DNA of 64,000 nucleotides from Cydia pomonella. Taxonomy: Eukaryota > Arthropoda > Insecta > Lepidoptera > Tortricidae. The stretch spans positions 15,362,550-15,426,549 of the forward strand of contig NC_084707.1 of assembly GCF_033807575.1 (NCBI RefSeq), in the 5' to 3' direction. The notes under the pieces are model-generated. The model had not been told where the DNA came from and made no database searches. It saw nothing but the letters and a program-made list of their open reading frames with translations. The translations under genes and the position numbers were made by a program. Each line of letters begins with the position of its first letter. The first letter of the stretch is position 1. This document shows, one piece after another, positions 32,837 to 43,440 of the stretch.

Positions 32837-33677
32837 CTTTTTAGGGTTCCGTAGCCAAAAGGCAAAAAACGGAACCCTTATAGATTCGTCATGTCCGTCT
32901 GTCTGTCCGATTATGTCACAGCCACTTTTTTCCGAAACTATAAGAGCTACACTGTTCAAACTTGGTAAGTAGATGGATTCTATGAACCGCATTAAGATGT
33001 TTACACAAAAATAGAAAAAAAACGATAAATTTTGGGGATTCCTCATACTTAGAACTGAAACTCAAAAAATATTTTTTCATCAAACCCATACGTGTGGGGT
33101 ATCTATGGATAGGTCTTTAAAAATGATATTGAGGTTTCTAATATAATTTTTTTCTAAACTGAATAGTTTGCGCGAGAGACACTTCCAAAGTGGTAAAATG
33201 TGTCCCCCCCCCCCCCCGTAACTTCTAAAATGACAGAATGAAAAATCTAAAAAAAATATATGATATACATTGCCATGCAAACTTCCACCGAAAATTGGTT
33301 TGAACGAGATCTAGTAAGTAGTTTTTTTTTAATGTCATCAAATTTTAAATATAAAAAATTTTTCATCAAACCCATACGTGTGGGGTATCTATGGATAGGT
33401 CTTAAAAAATCATATTTAGGTTCCTAATATAATTTTTTTTTAAACTAAATAGTTGTGCGAGAGACACTTCCAAAGTGAAAAAATGTGTGTCCTCCCCCCC
33501 CTGTAACTTCTAAAATAACAGAATGAAAAATCAAAAAAAATATATGATATACATTGCAATGCAAACTTCCACCGAAAATTGGTTTGAACGAGATCTAGTA
33601 AGTAGTTTTTTTAATACGTCATAAATGGTACGGAACCCTTCATGGGCGAGTCCGACTCGCACTTGGCCGCTTTTTAT
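32837..33677 (+). repeat. 'Agggttccgta' repeat with internal tandem duplication
   Basis: Starts tttttagggttccgta...ccgtctgtctgtccg and ends tacggaaccctt...gcgagtccgactcgcacttgg, the ends of a very common lepidopteran repeat. The interior is duplicated with a period of 286 bases (about 33072-33336 and 33359-33618), each unit carrying catcaaacccatacgtgtgg and a poly-C run (33205-33217 in unit 1). It begins about ten bases after the TIR element at 31774-32827. Confidence 0.85.
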
Positions 33678-34689
33678 TTATTGATCCGTATTAAACATTA
33701 TTCTCGGAGCAATATGTTTATGGAATCACTTCGATGTTGTTTGTTTACCTATGGGTACAAGTGTAAATTTCTATATGTACCTACCTACCTATTCCTTAAA
33801 TGTAAATAGATATTTAATGATCAATAAATAAACAACAAAACAATAATACCTACCTAGGTGCTTTATAAAAGCATTCCGTAGCAAAATGCATGTAAGTATA
33901 TATATATCTATATAATATACCCACTTGAATAGGCACATCATAAACTATTTACCACTATCGTACCAATTAATGTTTAATATGTAACTAAATACATATATAA
34001 CAAAAACACTAGCATCCAAGCTGTTGTTGTCGCAGCTGCTTTCCCGCCCCTACATTCAACTAGGTGGCGTTGGTCTGACACTTCATTGATTACATTATTG
34101 TTATCTTTGCGTATTGATATTTTTAAATTCGAATAATAATAAGTAAGTACCTTACCTATAAGAGTCTAATAGTCACACAACTTCTCAGGCTGAAGCTCAA
34201 GTAAAACATGATTATTTTTTAATTTAATAATTTACCAGCGCTGCACATAGGTAAACTATGCACCAAAATTATATTTAGTCACTAGATACCTATGGTATGA
34301 GTGGTATGACTAACTCACGAATTTTAGATGCAAATGTACATACATGCTACTTACCTACCTACTATTTTATGTTATGAAATACTATTTTAAGTAGATGCGT
34401 ATTACAACATTCAAAACAGACGAGCAATGGAATATTCCTATTTTATTTCTTTAACAACAAACCTAGGTAATCTATTTGAGTAACACAGACCTATTAAGTA
34501 CCTATCGTACTAGACAATTCTTGGTTATTTGCCAAACAATCAAGTCCTATGACTATCTAACTGAAAGGAATACGTATTGAAATAAACCCAGATATGTATT
34601 TTCGTCTTTGGACTCGACTCATTTTTAAACATAACCTCAAAATCACACAAACGAACGTAAAACTTATCTATTGGCAACGTTATACTTAC
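33678..34689. other. AT-rich, nothing recognised
   Basis: Many cctacctac-like short runs. No gene or clear repeat. Confidence 0.5.
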
Positions 34690-35170
34690 AATAACAATCA
34701 TCTCGTTGGATCTCTTTTCCACTATTTAAGTCCACTTCACGCACACACTGACAATTAATAGGTACATAATGACCACGACATAAAGATGTATAGTTAAAAT
34801 CTCTTAAAGCGTTGAACTGTGTCGCTTTCGATGCTAACTGATAACACGGAGCGGATCGGACCGCGGCAGCGTTGTGTAACATGGGCGTTAGGGCAGTAAT
34901 AGATGAAGCTACTGTTTTGCCAGCAAGCCCGTGCCTAATTAGTACAATTTACAAACGCACACAGAATGTTCTGACGAGCTGACGGCATCGAAACAAACGA
35001 GTTGCGTTCACGTTATCGAATTCTCTCCGATGGTTGCCCGCTGTTGCGCTGCGTTCGCGCCGCTACATACTCGTACGAGCGCACACACACACGTATGCGC
35101 CCCTATACCCGTATCACGATTAAATATAGATGAAATACCGGCTGACTGCGCTATACTGCGCTGCGCATAG
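34690..35170 (-). other. CpG-rich segment with a possible minus-strand first exon
   Basis: GC rises at 34840-35110 (ccgcggcagcg, gcgctgcgttcgcgccgc). On the minus strand an ATG at 34882 opens 64 codons (starting MLHNAAAVRSAPCYQLASK) up to a donor TTATT|GTAAGTATA after base 34690, in phase 1. An initiator-like tatcagtt lies 40 bases inside that frame, so the ATG might not be transcribed. I do not recognise the peptide. Confidence 0.22.
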
Positions 35171-35671
35171 CCATGCGTGGACTAACTAAAACGTCCCTGT
35201 TATCTTCTGTTTTACTAATCTCCTAACATTTTAAGCCGCTGACGAAATTAATGATAGCTACCTACACGCATCTTGTAGCTAACAGCGCTAGCAACTAAGA
35301 ATTATTTAAGTATATTGAGTAATTCTTTTTAAGAACGATACATGTTTTTTTTTCATTCTTATTGTTAGTTTGTGTGGTCATGTAGTCATTATATAGAAAA
35401 AAAATGATGTTTATCACACTTGCGCAGTAAGCGTGCTATTTCACGCACGTGCAGCAGAAGCTAAAACCCATTTTACTCCCACAGGAGTATCTTATTAATT
35501 ATGTCACTAAGCACCATTCCACTAACCCGAAGTTAAGCGGTTAAACCGTTAACCTAGTATCTTTCATTTCATTTCTTTATTTGCATTCAATACACTAAAC
35601 AGTATAGTACATGAAACCCCTAGGGGTGTGGCAAAAGATAAATTAATATTTACGGAACAATCTATGGTTAT
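35171..35671. other. Non-coding with small repeat remnants
   Basis: Contains ttaagcggttaaaccgttaacc (35533-35554), a fragment I recall from a dispersed repeat, and a short tail-like tttcatttcatttctttatttg (35564-35585) resembling a LINE 3' end. Confidence 0.45.
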
Positions 35672-36120
35672 GAATGAATGAATGAAAATCATTTATTTCG
35701 AGCTAAAAACTAATCAGATTATAGCAGTCAAAAAAGTCAGAGCGAAATAGAATACATATTATTAGACAGAATATAAAAACATGTTCGCTAGTACAGAAAT
35801 TAGGATATAATAAAATTACATGTAATGTCAAATAAATATCAAATTAATATGGATAATAGAAGTATGGTTTTGAAATATGTCATCAATATTACCTACGTAT
35901 AATAACAGCCTTTCAGTAGAAACGTTTTAAGGGACTTCTTAAAAACATGGTACTCTCGTATTTCCTTCAGTACGTTAGGTAGCCTATTGTACAAATTTAC
36001 TGCTTGGGAGCGTACAGAGTGTTTAGCCACTTGCAATTTCGGAAAAAAATATCGCAAATATTTTTCTGACTTGTTTCTAAACGAACTTGTGTATCGTTTT
36101 CTGTTTCATGCAGATTTTGA
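35672..36120 (-). pseudogene. LINE 3' end: ORF2 C-terminus, 3' UTR and (TGAA)n tail
   Basis: Minus-strand translation upstream of a TAG at 35893-35895 gives KHSVRSQAVNLYNRLPNVLK, then EIREYHVFKKSLKTFLLKGC. This is the recognisable C-terminal end of Jockey/CR1-like ORF2 proteins (N-x-L-P, F-K-x-x-L-K-x-F-L-L). The 3' UTR follows to an (atga)n/(tgaa)n microsatellite at 35674-35690, typical of this class. Only the last 70 or so codons remain. It is a 5'-truncated dead copy. Confidence 0.82.
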
Positions 36121-36785
36121 CATGCAGATGTCAAACAAAATAACTAAATAAATAAATACGTTATCCTGTATATGATGTCTAGTAAATATTAACTTTTTAC
36201 TAACTTTAGTTCTTACTGCGTTATGTGGTATTTAGAAATTCCTAGCTAAAAATAATCTTAAATTGTAGTATGTATCATATTATTGTACAATAAGTTCCTA
36301 GATTTAATACTAAACTGTAGTTTGTTCTGTATATAGTGTTCATATTGTTTAATAGTTGTATGTAATCTGCAAAGAAATACAAATTGGTAATTAATAATAA
36401 ATGTGTAGGTAGTTGGCAGTTGTGGATTGTCAGGTATATTTTTGGTAGTTGTGCCACCGCAAGAAAAAGCAAAAAATAGAAAGTGAAAAATAAAATTTTT
36501 TTTTTCATCTAAGATGAAGGACATGAATGTCTGTAAAAATATGGATTATTAACCCCATTCTATCCTCAATTCTAAATTTATTTTGTGTCACTCGCATGCT
36601 TAGTTAAGCTAATATAAAAGTTTAAAAATTACCTAGATTTTTTACCATATAACTCTGAAACAAAAGAAGATCGAAGGCTGCTATTAGGCATACAGTGTCC
36701 TTAGGTTTAACCACTACTCCACCTTAAAATATATCCAAATCCCTCGAGGGGGCCACTCTTGTTAGCTTATCCTGCTAGACCCTTT
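36121..36785. other. AT-rich, nothing recognised
   Basis: Short lysine/phenylalanine-rich frames only. Confidence 0.5.
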
Positions 36786-36915
36786 CGAATGTAATAAACA
36801 CGCGTAAAATTGATTAAATTGAAAACTGAGTTCGGAAAATTTTTGTTAGTTAAAAAAAAGTTATTAAGATAGAGGTCTGATTATATTTTTCGTGTAAAAT
36901 TTATAATGTATTAAC

Positions 36916-38185
36916 AATACTATATCTTTTATCATATTCATCATTGGCCACAGCATCTTAACATATGATTGTTGCAGCGACAGTGCATTAGGAAGAGGAG
37001 GTCCGTGCGCCGTCGAAGATCGGAGGTGCGGCACACTTTTTCCTGTGGCTGTAAAGCCCAATCGCAGCACGGCACTTCCTGCCACAAAGATCGCAGGTGA
37101 AGCGCGAATCTGTTGATGGTTCCTGTGAAGTCCGAAGTATTTTCTGATTTAAATCATCTAGCCAGACTTCGTTACACCTCGCTTTGCCGTCATATAAAAG
37201 GTTACGCCATTCCGCTCTTTTGAGGGCCTCCGTTTCCCAGGTGTTCGGGTCTATGCCAAAGGATAACATATCCCGCTTGCAGGAATACTTAAAGCGAAGC
37301 GCCTGGCGTCCGACTGGTCTATTGGCGTATGCAATTTCACTCAACTTCACTGCCCGGGGAATTCTGTCTTGGTCCATACGTAGAACATGGCCAAGCCACC
37401 GCAAACTTCGCTGTTTTAGAGTGGCAGTGATACTGCAACTGTCGACAAAGTCGAGAACCCTTCCGTTTGTCATACGATCCAGGTGACTCCGAAAATCGTA
37501 CGTAGACAGCGCATGTGGAAAGCATTTAAGCGACGCTCTTGTTTGGCGTAGGTTGTCCTCGTTTCAGATGCGTACAGGAGGATGCTTAGGACGCATGTTT
37601 TGTAAACAAGAATCTTGGTAGAGAGTTTCGGCTTGTTGTTCATCACAATCTCTCGATCGTTGCACAACTTGCTGGTGGTAGTCGATCCAAAATAACAAAA
37701 GTTCTCGACTACTTCAAGAGTATCATCACTAAGCATGATACTGGGTATATGATCCGTGCCTTGAGCGAGAACCACGGTCTTTTTACTGTTCACAGTCATT
37801 CCAAAAAGTTGACAGGTATTGTTAAATTTTGTTAGCAGTTCTTGGAGCCCATACTCTGTGTTAGCGACCAATGTAGCATCATCTGCATATAGGTGCTCTC
37901 TGGCCAGCAGGTGGCATCTGTTTTTCTTTGATTTTAACAAACAGATGAACCCCGACGTCACGTTCTTTAAAGGCCACCATGAGGAGAACAGAAAAGAAGA
38001 TACCAAAAAGGGTGGGAGCAAGAACGCATCCCTGTCTTACACCTCGATTCACATTAAAGGGGTCAGATTCCTCCCCGTCAAATACCACAGTACCACGCAT
38101 ATTGTCATGGAAGGATTTAATGATATTTAAGAGAATGTTTGGGTAACCAACGTGTTCGAGTACCCTGTAGAGCCCTTGTAGAGAG
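36916..38185 (-). pseudogene. 5'-truncated LINE: reverse transcriptase to C-terminal zinc finger
   Basis: Minus-strand order: RGVRQGCVLAPTLFG (RT, from about 38046), then the catalytic YADD box (37878-37889) with the NSKKTVVLAQ segment. Next come LLYASETRTTYAKQERRLN, the tail RSLRWLGHVLRMDQDRIPR, and a terminal C2HC finger (C-x2-C, then H-x3-C, 37033-37095). At least two frameshifts (near 37470 and near 37900) and the missing endonuclease half show it is inactive. The family resembles animal LINEs often annotated as craniofacial-development-protein-like; its clade is not settled here. Confidence 0.9.
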
Positions 38186-38462
38186 AGAAATTTCACTATT
38201 TTTCTACGTTATACTTCGGAGAAAAGGGGGGGGGGGGTATTATTTTTCACATTTTCCTTCATAAGTCAAATTTTTTTCACTATGAAAATAAAAAATTGTT
38301 TTGTAATTTTCAATTTGAGCTCTTTCAAATGATACCCCACTTGACCTATTTAACTAGACTTTGAAATTTTGCCCTCTCTTCATATAGGCCATTTTCCATA
38401 TTTTATAAAAAATATATAAATATATATATTTTTAATGTGTCCGGGTTAGCGTTGTTCATAAC

Positions 38463-38830
38463 CAGGGCCCGTACATTTGATGCCATTGACGGAAAAATGA
38501 CTTCACGCTACATAGAGCATGATTCCAGTTAGTATTTTCGTAATAATTAATCATTTGTCAACCTCTTTAGTTAACTGATATAGATACTTGTCAATCTGTA
38601 CATAAACGTCTAACTGACTTTCATCTATTGTCACTCAAATAAATAATAGATTATTAGTTTATTAAATAATATATATCTTTTTTAGCAGTATATTTTACGT
38701 AACTAGTATTTATTTTTCTACGTGTCAATAGGTAAGTTATCTAAATTTGTAGTGTTGTAAATAAACTTCCTATGTATATGTGAAATTATGTCAGTCATTT
38801 TTGCGTCAACGTCATGAAATGTACGGACCC
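38463..38830. mobile_element. 368-bp MITE with 10-bp target duplication
   Basis: Termini gggcccgtacatttgatg and catgaaatgtacggaccc are inverted repeats. The 10-base string tgttcataac flanks it on both sides (38453-38462 and 38831-38840), consistent with a target duplication. Confidence 0.8.
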
Positions 38831-39004
38831 TGTTCATAACTATTCCAAATTTCAAACCGATAGCTGAAGTGATACTCGAGATATTTAACGATGTCTCAGA
38901 CAGACAGACGGACGGACGGACAGGGTCGCACCATGAGGGTTCCTTTTGTACCTTTTTGGTACGGAACCCTAAAAAGGTGTCTTTAGTGTAATCTCATAGA
39001 AATA

Positions 39005-39447
39005 TCGAATGTAATAAACACGCGTAAAATTGGTTAAACTGCAAACTGAATTCAGAAATGTTTTTTGTTAGTTAAAAAAAAGTTATTAAAATACAGGTCT
39101 GATTATATTTTTCTTGTAAAATTTATAGTAATGTTAATATGATGTAAAAATTTCATAATTTTTCGTCGGTAAACTTCGGAGAAAAGGGGCTTTTTAACTA
39201 TGAAAAAAAGATAGAGGTTTTGATATGCACTATTTGAGCTCTTTCAATTGATATTGATACCACACTTGATATAGTCACCAGACTTTTTAATTTTTGCCCC
39301 CTATTCATATTAGGCACTATCCATAGTTAATAAAAAAAAATATTTTCATTGTGTCTGGGTTAGTTTCAAATCGATAGTTTAAGTGGTTCTCGAGATATTT
39401 AGCGATGTGAGGGTTGCTTTTGTACATTTTTGGTACGGAACCCTAAA
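39005..39447 (+). repeat. Uninterrupted copy of the host repeat
   Basis: Same order of blocks as the composite at 36786-38975, without the LINE or MITE, ending in ggtacggaaccctaaaaac. It serves as the empty-site reference for both insertions. Confidence 0.85.
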
Positions 39448-40139
39448 AACTATAATAACCTTGCTACACAGTCGGATATAAAATTATTTCAGCGCACCTG
39501 AGAGGAGTTACTATAACAATTCTACATATTAATTTTATAAAGAATCTAGGTACTAAGTTAACCTTGGCGGATGATTGGCCCTCACATTCAAAATTTCACA
39601 CTTCGTCAAATGGTATATTTTTAGCGTTTAGTTATTATTTAACTGTCATTGTTAAGACTAATTCTCATCTATCTACTAGTTTTATCTGTAATTTTGGCAT
39701 TCATGTTAATTTTAATCATAGATAATGATGATAGAATTTGATAATGATGACGATATTATACTTATACATACCATATTTATAGGTAACTTATCAGAATTAA
39801 CATTTGAAATAAAATTGGCTTATGAATCTTATGATGACCCTGCGCAAATCTAAAACACGGAGAAGTATGGTACATGGAAGTTACGGCGGGATAAAAAGCA
39901 TCTTAGAAATAGGGTTAATATAAGAGAAAAAATATATAAGAAAAGTCTCGAAAAGAAGGTAAAGGGAAAGATGACACAGAGAGAATGGGAAGAAAAGACT
40001 GGATACAGACAATCGAAGGTGATGATCAACGGTATAAATCATAGGAGAACCGGGTATCTTTTAAAACTAGGGAAGAGCATTCTGAGAATACTGACGGGTA
40101 TTATCACTGGTCATCTCTCTCACTCTCAACAGACATCTT
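39448..40139. other. Nothing firmly recognised
   Basis: The purine-rich stretch 39880-40060 could be an eroded retroelement, but I cannot identify it. Confidence 0.4.
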
Positions 40140-40375
40140 AAGGTAATGGACATAAGTAGAGAGGCGTCCTTTCCACACTGTGGTAAGGAAAAGACTAGCT
40201 TACACTTTCTAGCTTACCAGGACATTGAACTGAATGAACGCAACAAGCGATCGACAGCCCTAGCCCGCCTGTTTCCGGCCGGGCGTCCCTACTCTACACT
40301 ACATCTACAAGTGTCGACAAACTCCTCCACAGGACTCTCCTCCGCGTTATATTGTGCCCCTTTCATTTTTTAAAT
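40140..40375 (+). pseudogene. Possible retroelement C-terminal fragment
   Basis: The frame includes FPHCGKEKTSLHFLAYQ, like the Cys-Cys-His motif near the C-terminus of R1-type LINE proteins but with the first Cys and last Cys replaced. Weak; it could be chance. Confidence 0.25.
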
Positions 40376-40789
40376 AGGTGGGAATTACTTGGAGCTCTTA
40401 GTAGGGTAGCTGATAAAAAGTATCCGGGTTTGTCTCGATAACGTTGAGGGTTCGCTATGAAATCAGAGTTAAACACTCTACTGAAAAGTATCCAATTAAA
40501 ATCAAATTTATATGGCTTATCGTAAAATAATTTTAAAAATTATACTTGGAAAGTAAAATGGTCTAGTGCAGAAACATATCACTTTCTGCACACTTTTTGG
40601 AACAGTGACCCTCTTTCAGAGCATGATAAAATAAATTAATTTTTACATGGCTATGAGCATGACTGTGGCTCCGCATAGCAGTTATGTTATGAGCCACATG
40701 AATTACATAACATTGTTAACGTATGTTTAATACCTAGTTTAAATATTTGATAAAACGAAACTTTACGTTTTTGCTACGTAGTAACCAGG
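40376..40789. repeat. Spacer with a fragment of the 'caccaacgcgagga' repeat
   Basis: The segment 40555-40650 (ggtctagtgcagaaacat...ttcagagcatgataaaat) matches 26935-27020 in direct orientation. A small inverted pair gttatgagccacatg / catggctatgagcatg follows. No gene. Confidence 0.55.
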
Positions 40790-40955
40790 AGCGTTAGTCC
40801 TGGATCGCCTTAGTGATAATTTTACGTCGTCCAGATCCTTTGAACAAGGCTTGGGCGTCCCGCTTCTCAGATGCTTTTGACTCATCTCTAGCACCTTTCT
40901 CGTTATTCATGGTGGGTGCTTCATGGCCTCGCCATACCATCGGAGTGGATTATTG
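40790..40955 (-). pseudogene. Decayed LINE ORF2 C-terminus
   Basis: Minus-strand translation reads NNPLRWYGEAMKHPP, a stop, then ITRKVLEM...GTPKP...DLDDVK. It aligns by eye to the L-R-W-Y-G-H-x-x-R...I-T-R-K-V-L-x-M...G-R-P-K...D-x-V-K tail of insect LINEs. The stop and lost G-R motif mark it as dead. Confidence 0.6.
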
Positions 40956-41400
40956 GTGAGGTTTTCAAGTAAGTATACTGAACTCACTCTCAATGTAAAG
41001 CTGTCTCTGACATGTTTTTTTTTTATATGGTCTCTTATTTAACCCGATACATACATTATGAAATAGATTTATAGTGCATTAACTATCAGCATTCAAAATC
41101 TCATCACAAAAACTACCACAGTAGGTATTTAATATTCAATATTTATTTTATACGTTTCTAATGCATTAAATTAATCTCTTAAGAACCTCAAAGCTATCCT
41201 GTGTCAGGCGTTATGAATTATTCTAGGCCTAATGAACTCATTAAATAAATTAATAACTATTCCAAAAGTACTGCCCCTCAACGCGAAACAACAATCAGTG
41301 ACATTCGAAAATTCCAAGTTTAAACTTTAAACTCATCTTCCAATGGTGATAGGTGATTCATTAGATGTGAGCAGGACTAATCCTACACAATCAGTTTTTT
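40956..41400. other. AT-rich, nothing recognised
   Basis: No gene or clear repeat. Confidence 0.5.
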
Positions 41401-41600
41401 TTTATATACTACGTCGGTGGGAAACAAGCATACGGCCCGCCTGATGGTAAGCAGTCTCCGTAGCCTATTTACTCCTGCTACTCCAGAGGAGTTACATGCG
41501 CGTTGCCGATCCTAACACTCCGCACCCTCGTTGAGCTCTGGCAACCTTACTCACCGGCAGGAACACAACACAATGAGTAGGGTCTAGAGGTCTTTGGCTG
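41401..41600 (+). repeat. 'Tactacgtcggtgg' interspersed repeat, copy 1
   Basis: atactacgtcggtgggaaac, cggcccgcctgatggtaagc, gagttacatgcgcgttgccg and tcgttgagctctggcaac follow in order. Copy 2 at 51455-51602 has the same blocks. I recall it as one of the most frequent lepidopteran repeats. Confidence 0.8.
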
Positions 41601-41928
41601 CGGTAATTAATCGTTCACCATCGTATGTAAGTAAAACAATCACGCCTTTGTCCTATTTGGTGAGGATTAATTTAATTCTCTACAAGAATGGTCACCCTAT
41701 AACACTTAATGAAGATAACACAACAGCACTTTGATTATGGATATAAAAAATTGTGACACTTGAATGTCAATACGATTTTTGAAAAGTAACCGAACTGTGA
41801 TGACATTCACTTTGACACTTGTAAAGGATAGGCAGCAAAGAGTATCGGTACCTATTTGACGGAAGTAGCTTATTCTAATTGTACTGATACTGGCATGAAA
41901 CAGTTGCTTATAATTTACTAAATATTTG
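41601..41928. other. Nothing recognised
   Basis: AT-rich spacer. Confidence 0.5.
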
Positions 41929-42070
41929 CTTAGCTAACGTGCCAATCGTTAACGCTCCGTATCGTAGCGTAGTCGTCTCTCTCTATCAATCTTCCATATT
42001 AGTGCGACAGTGACAGTTGCGTTTCGTTCGCTACAGACCGTAAAGGATTAGCACGTTGGCTACGCACCCT
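41929..42070. mobile_element. MITE, 'gggtgcatagccaacg' family, copy 2
   Basis: Same interior as 7469-7614 (gtgccaatcgttaacgctcc, gacagttgcgtttcgtt) and right end cgttggctacgcaccct. The left terminus is eroded to tagctaacg. Confidence 0.8.
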
Positions 42071-42595
42071 ATTGTTGATCCTGCTGACGTCTCCTGAATC
42101 ACCAGCCACGTCATTTATGTTCACGTTCTCAATTCAAATAGGCTCCCTGAACTAATCAGAAAGTTTGACTGTTTTTCTTTAAAGTTAACCGTAAAAATAA
42201 CAAGTTTTGATGATGGTCCATCTAATCGACAGTACTGCAGTCACTCATCATATTTATAATTTTAATTTAAAACTTAATAAGAGGATTAATTAATTACTTA
42301 TAAAAATATATTAACATTAATTTGTCAACCTCTTATATTTATTATAAACAATTAAAATCATATCAAGACAGATGTCAGATCCACGACGCAGGCTTCGTCA
42401 ATATATACCTAAACAAGCAAAAAAACATCCACAACACGCTTCGTCATCGTAATGTACGAATCTTGAGAAAAAAAGATTGAATGTCATTATTATTAAATTT
42501 AAAATCGAAGCCGTTTCCTAAGAACAGGTGTGGCTATCTCTCATAGTTTCTGACTTCTCCATACTGACCGTTTTGGATTGATCACTCTGTATATT
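42071..42595. other. AT-rich, nothing recognised
   Basis: No gene. Confidence 0.5.
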
Positions 42596-42938
42596 GGGTG
42601 TTTCCTGTAACACGAGCAAATAATTAAACCATGTATTGTACTCCTAAAACGATATAACTTTTGATTAACAACTTTTAAAAATTATGAAATCTTTAGATTT
42701 TATCTTTTTCATACATATTTAATATTATTTTTAATGTACGCTGACATCAGTGTGTTTGACGTTGCTTGTCACGCTTAAAACGTAACAAAATTCGCAATAC
42801 ATTGCGTCTTAGAATTAACTTCAATGTGTAATAAAAATTAAAAAATAAGTTATTTTTAAAAGTTTCTGAACAAATGTTGGTGAGTTTGAGGAGTACAGCC
42901 TAAAGTTTAATTTACTGCCCCTGTTACAGGAAACACCC
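42596..42938. mobile_element. 343-bp MITE, 'gggtgtttcctgtaaca' TIRs
   Basis: Perfect 17-base inverted ends: gggtgtttcctgtaaca (42596-42612) and tgttacaggaaacaccc (42922-42938), with tat-type flanks on both sides. The interior is AT-rich and non-coding. Confidence 0.92.
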
Positions 42939-42954
42939 GGTATATATAGCATTA

Positions 42955-43020
42955 TATGTAGAAATAGAAATAGAAACAGTTTATTCATGGCAAAAATAGA
43001 CCATTAAAAAAAGGGAACAA
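42955..43020 (-). repeat. LINE-like 3' tail remnant
   Basis: agaaatagaaatagaaacagtttattcatgg resembles the reversed tail of retroelement 3' ends, lying directly before the (TA)n tract. Tentative. Confidence 0.35.
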
Positions 43021-43036
43021 AAAGAAACTTATACAT

Positions 43037-43040
<4 letters not shown>

Positions 43041-43107
<67 letters not shown>
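43041..43107. repeat. (TA)n microsatellite, 67 bp
   Basis: About 33 uninterrupted TA dinucleotides. The isoleucine/tyrosine frame across it is not a gene. Confidence 0.97.
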
Positions 43108-43111
<4 letters not shown>

Positions 43112-43239
43112 AATATGTCTTGAAAATGGAGCTTCCAGGATAGCTCTCCATAGCTTGTGAAGAAAACCATAACCTGCTATTAGCGTTAGGTATTCTAATG
43201 CAATTTACACGTCAGTATTCAACTTTGACACGTCTTTTG

Positions 43240-43440
43240 TCAGTGAGCCGGCGAAGCGATGGCATCGATTATAAGTAAAATTAGAATAACTGGACGCTTG
43301 CCCGCTGCGGGAGCAGCAAATAGTACTGGGGCATGCGACCAATCGTAACAGCCGCAAATATACGCGCCTGCGCGCCGCGGACACTGCGCGGTGACAACTA
43401 CCCCCTGCTGCACCTGCTTTGCAATTGTGATCCCCATAAA
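43240..43440. other. CpG-rich pocket
   Basis: Includes gcgcctgcgcgccgcggac. The minus strand has an ATG-initiated frame of 65 codons (43437 to 43240) with no recognised motif. It may be a small island near an unseen exon or just composition. Confidence 0.35.

Larger units (their letters stand above)
36786..38975 (+). repeat. Composite: older repeat interrupted by a LINE and a MITE
   Basis: The host repeat is recognised by comparison with 39005-39447. 36786-36915 (aatgtaataaacacgcg...) matches its start, 38186-38452 (ttcactatttttct...cttcggagaaaagg) its middle, and 38841-38975 (caaaccgatagctgaag...tacggaaccctaaaa) its end. A LINE occupies the first gap (36916-38185) and a MITE the second (38463-38830). 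A (gacg)n run sits at 38905-38925. Confidence 0.8.

Noticed and set aside
36988..37473. A host zinc-finger protein gene (C-terminal C2HC finger)
   Set aside because: The finger follows a LINE-type RT, YADD box and R-L-R-W-x-G-H tail in the same orientation with frameshifts, so it is the retroelement's own C-terminus.
43041..43107. CRISPR or satellite array
   Set aside because: A simple dinucleotide repeat without spacers. No CRISPR-like repeat-spacer pattern was seen anywhere in the window.
42985..43170. 61-codon minus-strand frame rich in Ile-Tyr
   Set aside because: It is the translation of a (TA)n microsatellite.
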